This document shows positions 46,437-54,261 of a stretch of DNA of 64,000 nucleotides, one piece after another; the first letter of the stretch is position 1, and each line of letters opens with the position of its first letter. The notes below the pieces were generated by a model. That model was not told where the DNA came from, did no database searches, and saw only the letters and a program-made list of their open reading frames with translations. The position numbers were made by a program, and so were the translations under genes. Origin of the DNA: JASHPR01 sp963833885. Its GTDB lineage: Bacteria; Actinomycetota; Actinomycetes; Streptosporangiales; Streptosporangiaceae. The DNA lies in contig CAWHZU010000031.1 of assembly GCA_963833885.1 (NCBI GenBank), positions 310,001 to 374,000 on the forward strand, written 5' to 3'.

Positions 46437-47486
46437 GTGGTTGCCGACGAGCTGAGTTCGATCCCTGACATCCAGGACAAGCACCGCCGGGTGCTGGCCG
46501 GGGAACTCAAGATCACGACCTTCCGGGCGCTCGCGCGCGCCGACCGGCGCGACATCCACCGCGCGCTGCGCAATCTCCGCCCGCGGCCCACCCTCGAGCA
46601 GATCGCGCGATGGCAGGACCACGCCAGGAGCAGGCTCAGCGAGGCGGCCGACCAGTCGGACTGGCACCCGGCGGCGTCCTTCGCGGTCGTCTTCGCCCAG
46701 CGCCAGGCCAGGGACGGCGAGTGGGAACGCCGCATCGAGGTCGAGCGGACCGAGGTCGAGCCGGAACAGGAGGGGCGCACCTGGCCGGAGTGGGACTGCC
46801 GGGAGATATGCGGCTGGATGCGGGGCCAGCTCGGCTTGGGCGACGTCCCGCCGCCGGAGGTGCAGCCCGCGGCGCAGCCCGGGGCGGGGAGACGCGCCGC
46901 TGGCGGCCCGGCACCACGGGGAGCGGGCACGCGGCCAGCTCCGCCGGGCGGCGCGGAACCGGCAGCGCCTCCCGCCGCGACGGCCCGGGGGCGCGGCGAG
47001 CTCAGGATCGGCAGCGTCACGGTCATCGACCCGGGCAGCCAGGTCGGCCGGATGGCCGCTGGCGCGGGCGGTGCGCCGTCAGTCGGCGTAGTCACCGCGG
47101 GCGCCGGTGGTGCACCGCCGGCCGACATAGTCACCGCTGGCGCCGGTGGTGCGCCGCCAGCCGACGTGGCCGCGGCCGGGGCGGCAGCGCAGGCCCCTCC
47201 CGCCGCCCCGGCCGCCCCGGCCGGCCCGCTCCGGGTCGAGATCACGGTCGCCGGAGCCCGGCGCGGTCAGGAGATCCAGGCCGTGGCCCGGGTCCTCCCC
47301 CGCGGCGCGCCCGGCTGGAATCCGCAGGATCCGGTCGTGATCAAGGGTGCGGGCGCGGCCAGCTTCGACCTTTCCCGGCTGCCGGAGGGACGGCACGAGG
47401 TGGCGCTCATCGCCTGGGCGCCCGACGGCAGCATGGCGCCGGCCTCCGTACGGCTGCCGGAAATCACGATCCAGCCGCGACAATGA
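46437..47486 (+). CDS. Unrecognised protein: HhH-like N-terminus, repeat linker, Ig-like C-terminus
   Basis: 349 residues from a GTG at 46437 (AGGGAGC upstream). Residues 1-70 are helical with two hairpin-like units (ELKITTFRALARADRRDIHR, then RPTLEQIARWQDHARSRLSE) resembling helix-hairpin-helix modules of the Pol-beta type. A Pro/Ala/Gly linker follows, with three 12-13 residue repeats of the AGAGGAPPAD type (47055-47168). Residues about 260-345 form an Ig-like beta sandwich (LRVEITVAGARRGQEIQAVA, PEGRHEVALIAWAPDGSMAP). A membrane or catalytic motif is lacking. The gene partner upstream is likewise unknown. Confidence 0.68.
   Translation: MVADELSSIPDIQDKHRRVLAGELKITTFRALARADRRDIHRALRNLRPRPTLEQIARWQDHARSRLSEAADQSDWHPAASFAVVFAQRQARDGEWERRIEVERTEVEPEQEGRTWPEWDCREICGWMRGQLGLGDVPPPEVQPAAQPGAGRRAAGGPAPRGAGTRPAPPGGAEPAAPPAATARGRGELRIGSVTVIDPGSQVGRMAAGAGGAPSVGVVTAGAGGAPPADIVTAGAGGAPPADVAAAGAAAQAPPAAPAAPAGPLRVEITVAGARRGQEIQAVARVLPRGAPGWNPQDPVVIKGAGAASFDLSRLPEGRHEVALIAWAPDGSMAPASVRLPEITIQPRQ
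47055..47168 (+). repeat. Three 36-39-bp tandem repeats inside the gene at 46437
   Basis: Units 47091-47129 and 47130-47168 are 39 bp each and differ at a few sites; a 36-bp partial unit (47055-47090) precedes them. They encode a flexible Gly/Ala/Pro linker and keep the frame. Likely slippage-prone. Confidence 0.7.
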
Positions 47487-47490
47487 CCGC

Positions 47491-48030
47491 GTGAGCGAAT
47501 CCTCCTCGGGCCAGCGGCGGGCGGCGCTCGCCGTCACCCGGGTAGGCGAGGACGGCTGGCGGGCCTGGCGCGAGATCCGGCTGGCCGCGCTGGCCGACGC
47601 GCCGGACTCGTTCGCGGACACGCTCGCCGAGACAGCGGCGCTGCCGGAGCGCGAATGGCGGGCCATGATCGGTGCCGGGGCGATCTTCATCGCCAGCGCC
47701 GGGCCGGAGCCGGTGGGCGTCGCCGCCGGGGTGCCCCGCGAGTCGCCGGCCGAGCGCGGCCTGGGCGCGATGTGGGTGGCGCCGGCGTGGCGCGGCCGCG
47801 GTGCCGCGCCCATGCTCGCCGGTGCGGTGATCACCTGGGCCAGCTCCGAGGGCGCCGCCCGTCTTGGGCTGTGGGTCCCCGCGGACAACGCGCGGGCGCG
47901 GGCGTTCTACGAGGGGCAGGGGTTCCGCGCGACCGGGCGCAGCCGAACGTTTCCCGGCAGCGCTGACCGCTTGATCAGCGAAATGTCTCTCGATCTCGCT
48001 GAGGTACCGGGCCGCAGCCGCCGCCGCTAG
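47491..48030 (+). CDS. GNAT-family N-acetyltransferase
   Basis: 179 residues from a GTG at 47491, only a few bases after the previous stop (47486). The reading starts VSESSSGQRRAALAVTRVGE. Motif A is LGAMWVAPAWRGRGAAPMLA, and motif B is LWVPADNARARAFYEGQGFR. It probably acetylates a small molecule or a protein N-terminus. The 3' end overlaps the stop of the convergent copper amine oxidase gene by 4 bp. Confidence 0.88.
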   Translation: MSESSSGQRRAALAVTRVGEDGWRAWREIRLAALADAPDSFADTLAETAALPEREWRAMIGAGAIFIASAGPEPVGVAAGVPRESPAERGLGAMWVAPAWRGRGAAPMLAGAVITWASSEGAARLGLWVPADNARARAFYEGQGFRATGRSRTFPGSADRLISEMSLDLAEVPGRSRRR

Positions 48031-49898
48031 TGCGCGGGCGGGACGTCCAGAGCCGGGTTGCGGCCGAAGAACCCGAACGGCTTGAGCCAGAACGAGACCG
48101 TGTCCACCGGCATCACCGGCCAGTCCTCAGGCCGGGTGATGTGGTGGATCCCGAACACGTACCAGAGCACCACGTCGGTGTTCTCGATCGGCCGGTTCTG
48201 TGCGGTCCACACCGGCAGCCCGCGGTCGCTGGAGCTGAGGTTCGGGAAGTCGCCGCACGGCCAGCGCTCGTCCTCGGCGTACGGGGTGACCCACAGGGTG
48301 TGCCCGATCACCTCGGCCCGCTGGAACGCCGGGGAGGCGCGGTCGATCAGCGGGGGGAACGAGGCCGCGGGGACCAGCTTGTACCCGACCGGGGTGCCCA
48401 GGCCGTTGCTGACGTTGTCGTTGACGATTTTCCAGCCCCGCTGCACGTTCCAGTCGTAGTCCTGGATTCCCTCGGACTCGGTGCGCAGCGGAGTGCTGCG
48501 GATCGTGAGCCCGAGGGCGTAGGGGTCCTGGTCGCTGACGCCCGCGGCCTCGGATTCGGTCGCGTAGACCGTGTTGGCCACGCCGTCCACGTCGAGATCC
48601 AGCCGGGCCACGATGAAGTGCTGGTGGAACGGCGCGTACGTTCGCTGGTCGACTAGCGTGCCGTAGGGCGGCTGCTGCCCGTCCGCGAAGGACGAGGTGA
48701 CCATGATCCCGGTGGCGCGCACCTCGCACTCGATGCTGCCGTCCTGGTAGAAGCGCCAGTACACGAGGTACTCGTAGTTCGCCACCGTGACGTGGAACGA
48801 GATCACCAGCCGGCGCGCCCGCCGTGACGCAGCGCCGGCCCGTTCGTCCACGTGCTTCCACAGGATCCCGCTGTCCTCCTCGTGGACGCAGATCGCGTTC
48901 GGGATCGTGATCGGCTCGCCGCGGGAGTCGTGCACGACGGCGTCCAGGTAGCGGATCTCGCCGAGGCAGTCGCAGCCGAGCTCGAGCGAGGTGGTCATGA
49001 AGCCGAGGCCCCACTCGCCGATGTCGAACGCGGTCCGCCGGTAGTGGTCCGGCGTGGCGTCCCGGTACGGCACGATCATCTCCGCGAACGAGAGCCGGTG
49101 CGCCACCGGCCGCAGCCGCCCGCCGTCGCGGAACCCGACGGTGTGCAGGACCAGCCCCTCGCGGTGGTTGAAGCCCAGGCGCATTTCCCAGTTCTGCCAG
49201 CAGAGGGAGCGGCCGTCTAGCGTAAAGGCCACTCCGTCGGGCTGGGTGATCTGCAGGGGCGGGACCTCGCGCAACGGCATGCCGATGAGCTTGGGCAGGT
49301 ACTCCCCCATGACCTCGGGCGCATCGCCCGCGCCGGGATCGTCCTCGAGCTCGAGCAGCTCCATCCGGTTCAGGTCGACGACCGGGTGCATCCCGCTGAC
49401 GCTGTGCGCGTACGGGTTGCCGTCCTGGCTGCCGCGGTGCCACACGTCCGCCCAGCCGATCCGCAGGCCGCGGTAGCGCTCCGGGACCAGCGCCGCGCCA
49501 TACGCCCACACGTCGGTGAGCACCAGCGACATGTCGGTGATCCCGCGGCGCGCCAGCGCATCGATGAGCTGCGGGTGGGCGCGCAGCATCTCGTCGCACT
49601 CATGCCACTCGTCCACGGTCATGTTCGGCTGCTGCCCGGGAAGGTGCTCCCACCCGGTCACGGCGGCGTCGGGGATCGAGACCACCGCCCGGAACGCTTC
49701 GCCGTCCGCCCGGTTCCAGCAGACCGCGGCGGCCTGGCGGACGGGTGGGGCGTACGCTCCCTTGGCCGGCTCGATCAGCTCGATGGACGCGAACCGCCAG
49801 CCCGGCGGGGTGACACCGCGGTCGCGGCGCGCAGCGGCGGCGACGGTAGCGATCTCGTCGGCGGTCAGCGGGTCGAGCGGGTGCGGGTCATGGCTCAT
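48027..49898 (-). CDS. Copper amine oxidase (primary-amine oxidase)
   Basis: 623 residues from the ATG at 49898, two bases after the stop of the ATP-grasp gene. It oxidises primary amines to aldehydes with H2O2 and NH3. The cofactor precursor Tyr375 lies in VANYEYLVYW (the N-Y-D/E motif that becomes topaquinone). Copper ligands are seen in QHFIVARLDLDVDG and VFGIHHITRPEDWPVMP. Length and domain order (N2/N3 domains, then the large C-terminal beta sandwich) fit the family. No signal peptide, so the enzyme is probably cytoplasmic. It is expressed together with the ATP-grasp ligase. Confidence 0.92.
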   Translation of the reverse strand: MSHDPHPLDPLTADEIATVAAAARRDRGVTPPGWRFASIELIEPAKGAYAPPVRQAAAVCWNRADGEAFRAVVSIPDAAVTGWEHLPGQQPNMTVDEWHECDEMLRAHPQLIDALARRGITDMSLVLTDVWAYGAALVPERYRGLRIGWADVWHRGSQDGNPYAHSVSGMHPVVDLNRMELLELEDDPGAGDAPEVMGEYLPKLIGMPLREVPPLQITQPDGVAFTLDGRSLCWQNWEMRLGFNHREGLVLHTVGFRDGGRLRPVAHRLSFAEMIVPYRDATPDHYRRTAFDIGEWGLGFMTTSLELGCDCLGEIRYLDAVVHDSRGEPITIPNAICVHEEDSGILWKHVDERAGAASRRARRLVISFHVTVANYEYLVYWRFYQDGSIECEVRATGIMVTSSFADGQQPPYGTLVDQRTYAPFHQHFIVARLDLDVDGVANTVYATESEAAGVSDQDPYALGLTIRSTPLRTESEGIQDYDWNVQRGWKIVNDNVSNGLGTPVGYKLVPAASFPPLIDRASPAFQRAEVIGHTLWVTPYAEDERWPCGDFPNLSSSDRGLPVWTAQNRPIENTDVVLWYVFGIHHITRPEDWPVMPVDTVSFWLKPFGFFGRNPALDVPPAH

Positions 49899-49900
49899 GG

Positions 49901-51364
49901 TCAGGCCATCTTGAACGACGTCGGGGTGACCGGGTCGGGGTGCTGGCGCACGATCGGGGTGCCGGCGAACTGGGCCCGGATACCGGTGATCCACCGCTTG
50001 CACCGGTCTTCGAGCTGGTTGTCATCGGTCTGCAGGCGCCCGCGGGTCACCAGCGCTCCCAGGTCCGCACCCGGGTAACGGTAGTCGCCGGGGCCTTGGA
50101 TGCGCAGGTAGAAGGCCTCCGATTCGTCCGCGATCCAGTGCCAGTCGTATCCCCAGCGGTTAAACTCGGCGGTCCCGTCGCCGGTGAGCCGGTAGATGCC
50201 GGTCCGCGGTGTGCGGTTGAGCAACTCCACGTCGCCACCGGTCTCCTTGATGATGATCTGGCTCCACACGTCAACGCTGGTCTCGCGCGACCAGCGCTCG
50301 TTGATCTCGTCGATGTCGCATTCGTAGTCCACGTCGAGGTACTCGAGCAGGTGGAACAGGAACAGCGGCATGTCGGCGTAGGCGCCGGCGGTCACGTTGG
50401 TCATCGAGCTGATGCCGCTGATCCGCGGGTTGAGCTCGCCCAGGTAGATCTCGCCGGTACCGGTGTCGACGAGGTAGTCGACCTCGAAGAAGCCCACGTA
50501 GCCCTCTTCGGCCAGCCGGTCGCCCAGGCGCTGGGTCATGTCCCTCGCCCGCTGCTTCTGCTCCGCGGTCATCGTGGCCGGGTAGTCGTTGCCGGCCCAG
50601 CCGCCGCGGTACGGGGTCAGCTCGGGGTGGCCGGTGATGTCGTTCATCAGCGGCCCGACCAGCGTGCCGCACCGGGTCAGCACGGCCTCGACGGCGATCG
50701 CGCGGTGCTCGATCCGGCGCATGACCTTGAGCTCATTCTCGGCCAGCGATTCCTTTGCCGCGGCCTTGTCCCAGTCGGCCTCGGACTTGATGAAGAACGT
50801 GGTCTTGCCGGAGTCGCCGTAGGGCATCTGCACCACGAGGTCCTCGCCCAGCCCCGCCCCGGCTGCCAGGTCCAGCAGCTCGGTGTAGCTGGCTGCGCGG
50901 CCGAGCACGTTCGGCACGCTCGGCACGCCGGCGTCGTTGCCGAGCTGCGTGGTGACGATCTTGGAGTCCAGCCGGTGCCTGAGCTCGGCCGGCGGGTGGG
51001 CGACGCGGAGCCCGGCCTCGGCCGCCAGCCGCTCGGTCTCCTCGTCGAACATCACGAACACGACCCGGCCGCCCTCGCCCTGCGAGCGCATCCAGGTGGT
51101 GACCTCGCGGTGGGAGAGCAGGAAGTTGCAGATGTCCTCGATCGACTCGAACTCCGGAGCCTGCCGGTCGGCGGGCACGAACACGCTCGGGTGGCTGCCC
51201 TCGAACGAGTCGTAGTAGCAGACGTAGTGGAAGTTGCGCACCCACCGGTCGATCCCGAGCAGGTTGAACGCGGTCGGCGAGACGAAGTAGATCGGCTCGG
51301 TGTTGGTGCGGAAGAACTCCCGCAGGTCGGAGATGCCGCGCAGCTTGGGTGGCGAGTCGGTCAT
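49901..51364 (-). CDS. ATP-grasp domain ligase, biotin-carboxylase-like
   Basis: 487 residues from the ATG at 51364 (GGGAGGGG nearby). An N-terminal region of about 140 residues (ISDLREFFRTNTEPIYFVSP) is specific to this family. The ATP-grasp fold follows: SKIVTTQLGNDAGVPSVPNV, then DLVVQMPYGDSGKTTFFIKS with the lysine loop, GFFEVDYLVDTGTGEIYLGE and LNPRISGISSM with the metal-binding Glu/Asn. The C-terminal section is unknown (RWGYDWHWIADESEAFYLRI). It should join a carboxylate to an amine using ATP. The very tight coupling to the amine oxidase is the notable feature. Confidence 0.87.
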   Translation of the reverse strand: MTDSPPKLRGISDLREFFRTNTEPIYFVSPTAFNLLGIDRWVRNFHYVCYYDSFEGSHPSVFVPADRQAPEFESIEDICNFLLSHREVTTWMRSQGEGGRVVFVMFDEETERLAAEAGLRVAHPPAELRHRLDSKIVTTQLGNDAGVPSVPNVLGRAASYTELLDLAAGAGLGEDLVVQMPYGDSGKTTFFIKSEADWDKAAAKESLAENELKVMRRIEHRAIAVEAVLTRCGTLVGPLMNDITGHPELTPYRGGWAGNDYPATMTAEQKQRARDMTQRLGDRLAEEGYVGFFEVDYLVDTGTGEIYLGELNPRISGISSMTNVTAGAYADMPLFLFHLLEYLDVDYECDIDEINERWSRETSVDVWSQIIIKETGGDVELLNRTPRTGIYRLTGDGTAEFNRWGYDWHWIADESEAFYLRIQGPGDYRYPGADLGALVTRGRLQTDDNQLEDRCKRWITGIRAQFAGTPIVRQHPDPVTPTSFKMA

Positions 51365-51467
51365 CGTGGCCCCTCCCTGGTCAGGAGTCCGCTCTTGTCC
51401 GCGCAAGAGCGGATAGTGCCTGATTACCCGCCACGGCGCCGCGCCACGCACGGCTGGGGCCGGTGGG

Positions 51468-52136
51468 TCAGCCGATGTTGTGCCGGTGCGCGTAGCCGAT
51501 CGCGGCGGCGCGGTCCCGCGACCCGGTCTTGGCGAAGATCCGGCTGATGTGGGTCTTGATCGTGTGGTTGCTGAGGAACAGCTGAGCGGCGATCTCCGGG
51601 TTGGTCATGCCGCGCGCGATCAGGCCGAGGATCTCGGCCTCGCGGTCGGTCAGGCCGTCCGGAGGCGGCGCCGCGCCCGGCTCCGGCTTGGCGCTCGCCG
51701 CCGTGGCGGCCAGCAGCGTGGCGTGCACCCGGGGGTCGAACACCGTCAGCCCGCCCGCCGCGGCCTGCAGCGCCTTGGCGATCTCGGTGTGATCGGCGTC
51801 CTTGGTGAGGTAGCTGCGCGCGCCCGCGTGCAGGGCCTCGAGGACCGTGCTGTCGTCCGCGAAGGTGGTCAGCACGACGATCGCGACCTCGGGATGCTCG
51901 GCGACCAGCCGGCGGGTGGCGCCGATGCCGTCGAGCACGGGCATGTGCAGGTCGAGCAGGATCGCGTCGGGCTTGTGCTCGGCCACGAGCGCCAGCGCCT
52001 GCTCGCCGTCGGCGGCTGCGCCGACCACCTCGATGCCGGGCAGCCCGCCGAGCAGCAGCACAAGGCCCTCGCGCACGCTGGCCTGGTCGTCGGCGATGAC
52101 GACGCGCAGCCGCGCGCCCGCCTCCCCGGACGTCAC
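51468..52136 (-). CDS. LuxR-type response regulator
   Basis: 222 residues from a GTG at 52136 that overlaps the sensor gene stop (GTGA). The receiver has the phospho-aspartate in DAILLDLHMPVLDGIGATRR (about residue 57) and the acidic residues in VVIADDQASVREG. The LuxR helix-turn-helix is LTDREAEILGLIARGMTNPE, then NHTIKTHISRIFAKTGSRDR. It lies just upstream of the ATP-grasp gene (104 bp) on the same strand and may control it. An alternative start upstream would read into the sensor. Confidence 0.9.
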   Translation of the reverse strand: MTSGEAGARLRVVIADDQASVREGLVLLLGGLPGIEVVGAAADGEQALALVAEHKPDAILLDLHMPVLDGIGATRRLVAEHPEVAIVVLTTFADDSTVLEALHAGARSYLTKDADHTEIAKALQAAAGGLTVFDPRVHATLLAATAASAKPEPGAAPPPDGLTDREAEILGLIARGMTNPEIAAQLFLSNHTIKTHISRIFAKTGSRDRAAAIGYAHRHNIG

Positions 52137-53386
52137 GACGCCACCTGGTGCGACTGCTCCGGCCGGCCTGGCTGCTGCGGCTGGCCTGGCTGCTCTGGCC
52201 GGCCTGGCTGCGGCGGCTGCTCCGGCTCGGAGCGCGGGACCTCGGCGGTCACGATCCATTGGCCGTCGCGCTGGCCAGCCTCGAGGGTCCCGCTCAGCAG
52301 CCGGAGCCGTTCCCGCATGCCGGTCAGCCCGTAGCCGCCGTGGACCGTGCCCACGCCCGCCGCGGCGGTGCCGACGGAACCCGGCGCCAGGTCGTTGCGC
52401 ACGGTGAGGCGGACATCGGCGTCCCCGAAGTCCAGGCAGACCGTGACTCGCTGCCCCGCCGCGTGCTTGGTGGCGTTGACCAGGGCCTCCTGCGCGACGC
52501 GCAGCAGCGCGATCGTGGCGTCGGGTGGCAGCGGCACCGGGACGCCGCTGGTGTCGAAGCTCACCGCGACGCGGTAGCGCTGCGCGTAGGTTTCGGTGAC
52601 CCCGGCGAGTTCCTCAGTCAGCGGCAGGGTGTCGGCGCGCAGGGCGTGGATCGCCCGGCGGGTCTCCGCCAGGCCCTCGCCGGCCATCTGCTGGGCAACC
52701 CCGAGCAACTCGTCCGCCCGGTCGATGTCCCCCTCCCTGGTCATCACCGCCCGAGCCGCCTGGATCTGGATGCCGAGCGCGCCGAGGGAGTGCGCGAGCA
52801 CGTCGTGGATCTCCCTGGCGATCCGGGCCCGCTCGTCCAGCAGGTCGGCCCGGCGCTGCTCGGTCTCGAGCCGTTCGCGCTGGGCAAGCAGCACCGCCGC
52901 CTGCTCCGCCTGGATCCGGTAACCGAAGCGGTTGCGCCCGACCACCAGGCCGCCGACCACGAATGCAGGGAATCCGATCAGCACCCCATAGCTGGCGCTG
53001 AAGATCAGCCCGCTGACGTCGATCGCCAGCACGCCGACCGCGGTCACGGCGATCGCCGAGCCCAGGTCGGTGTCGGCGCCCGCCATCATCGTCGCGACAA
53101 ACGTGAAGATCACCAGGGCGGTGCCGCCGTGGCCCGCGCTGGACGCGAACCCCGTGCCGGCGACGATCGCCCCGAGGGCAACGGGCCGCAGCCACGCCGG
53201 ATACCTGGCCGCGGCGTTGTCAAGGTCGGCCAGACTCCACCCCACGAGCCCGGCAGCGGCCACGCCGTACCCCGCGATCTGCACCCCCCAGGCGAGCGAC
53301 CCGTGCGGCGGGGCGATGAGGAACGTGAACAGGCCTATCCACACGAACCCGAGAGCCCGCGCCGCCCAGTTCACCCTCCGTTGCAT
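52133..53386 (-). CDS. Two-component sensor histidine kinase (HisKA_3 type)
   Basis: 417 residues from the ATG at 53386. Four to six membrane helices occur in the first 160 residues (ALGFVWIGLFTFLIAPPHG, GYGVAAAGLVGWSLADLDN, FTFVATMMAGADTDLGSAI). The histidine box is DERARIAREIHDVLAHSLGA at about 215-235, and the GHKL ATPase shows RVAQEALVNATKHAAGQRVT and GGYGLTGMRERLRLLSG. A Pro/Gln-rich tail (QPGRPEQPGQPQQPGRPEQS) is unusual. Coupled to the downstream LuxR regulator. Confidence 0.9.
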   Translation of the reverse strand: MQRRVNWAARALGFVWIGLFTFLIAPPHGSLAWGVQIAGYGVAAAGLVGWSLADLDNAAARYPAWLRPVALGAIVAGTGFASSAGHGGTALVIFTFVATMMAGADTDLGSAIAVTAVGVLAIDVSGLIFSASYGVLIGFPAFVVGGLVVGRNRFGYRIQAEQAAVLLAQRERLETEQRRADLLDERARIAREIHDVLAHSLGALGIQIQAARAVMTREGDIDRADELLGVAQQMAGEGLAETRRAIHALRADTLPLTEELAGVTETYAQRYRVAVSFDTSGVPVPLPPDATIALLRVAQEALVNATKHAAGQRVTVCLDFGDADVRLTVRNDLAPGSVGTAAAGVGTVHGGYGLTGMRERLRLLSGTLEAGQRDGQWIVTAEVPRSEPEQPPQPGRPEQPGQPQQPGRPEQSHQVAS

Positions 53387-53584
53387 GCCTCCAGTATCGG
53401 CGCCCGGGCGGCTCCGCCACGTCAGCCCCTGGGCTGAAACCCGCCAGTCCGGCCTGGCACCGCCTGGTACCAGACGGCCCGCGACCTCTGGCGCCGGCGG
53501 CCAGACCGTGCTCCGATCCGCAATCCAGCGAAGAACGCGATCGTGAGTTCGTCGTCGAAAACCGAATCCCCCGAGGAGCACGCG

Positions 53585-54115
53585 ATGCTTTCCGAACTCA
53601 CCGAAGCGATGATCGTCAATGGCGTGGTTCTCGCCACGGTGCTGGCCACCGACCTCGGCCCCGCTCGCAAGATCGGCCCGGCCCGGCTGCTGCGCCCGGT
53701 AATCGCCGCCGCCATCATCATTCCGCTGTTCGTGGACCAGCCGGTCACGCATGGCAACGGCCTTGTCGTCGAGATCGCGGGCGCCGTGGCGGGCGTCCTC
53801 TGCGGGCTGGCGGCCATCGCCCTGATGGGCGTGTACCGCAGCCCCAAGACCGGCAAGCCGGTCAGCAGCGCCGGCGCGCCGTACGCGATCTTCTGGACCG
53901 TCATCATCGGCGCCAGGGCCGTCTTCTCCTACGGGGCCGGGCACTGGTTCGAGCCGCAGATCGTGAGCTGGGCCATTGCGAACCAGGTCTCCGAGGCGGC
54001 CATCACCGACGGGCTGATCTTCATGGCCGTCGTCATGGTGCTGGTCCGCACCGCCGGGCTGCGGGTCCGCGCATCCCGCCTTCCGGACGGCGCTCTGGAA
54101 CCGCAGAGCGCATGA
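53585..54115 (+). CDS. Integral membrane protein, about six helices
   Basis: 176 residues from the ATG at 53585, with GAGGAG spaced 7 bp upstream. Membrane helices are LTEAMIVNGVVLATVLATDL, LLRPVIAAAIIIPLFV, VVEIAGAVAGVLCGLAAIAL, APYAIFWTVIIGARAVFSYG and ITDGLIFMAVVMVLVRTAGL. The residues between helices show R and D clusters (DLGPARKIG) reminiscent of small DUF-type actinobacterial membrane proteins. Function unknown. A strong terminator hairpin follows 12 bp after the stop. Confidence 0.75.
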   Translation: MLSELTEAMIVNGVVLATVLATDLGPARKIGPARLLRPVIAAAIIIPLFVDQPVTHGNGLVVEIAGAVAGVLCGLAAIALMGVYRSPKTGKPVSSAGAPYAIFWTVIIGARAVFSYGAGHWFEPQIVSWAIANQVSEAAITDGLIFMAVVMVLVRTAGLRVRASRLPDGALEPQSA

Positions 54116-54127
54116 ACCGCGGCACAC

Positions 54128-54164
54128 AGCGGCCGGCCCCGGAACCACACCGGGCCCGGCCGCT
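54128..54164 (+). terminator. Strong GC hairpin terminator
   Basis: AGCGGCCGGCCCCGG (54128-54142) pairs with CCGGGCCCGGCCGCT (54150-54164) over a 7-base loop, with one mismatch. It is directly downstream of the membrane protein gene, so the next gene needs its own promoter. Confidence 0.7.
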
Positions 54165-54186
54165 GTACGTTTCCGCCATGCCCAGT

Positions 54187-54231
54187 GCTTCAAATAGCCG
54201 CGCTTCAAACAGCGACGTTCCAAACATCCGC
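54187..54231 (+). repeat. Three 15-bp tandem repeats ahead of the decarboxylase gene
   Basis: GCTTCAAATAGCCGC, GCTTCAAACAGCGAC and GTTCCAAACATCCGC begin at 54187, 54202 and 54217, exactly 15 bp apart. The stretch after them contains GTGTCTCTGACA and GTGTTTCTGACA. The array is AT-richer than the flanks and lies between the terminator and the start of the decarboxylase. It could be an iterated operator, or could code a pentapeptide leader if translation starts at 54178. Confidence 0.65.
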
Positions 54232-54261
54232 AGTGTCTCTGACAAGCATGGTGTTTCTGAC

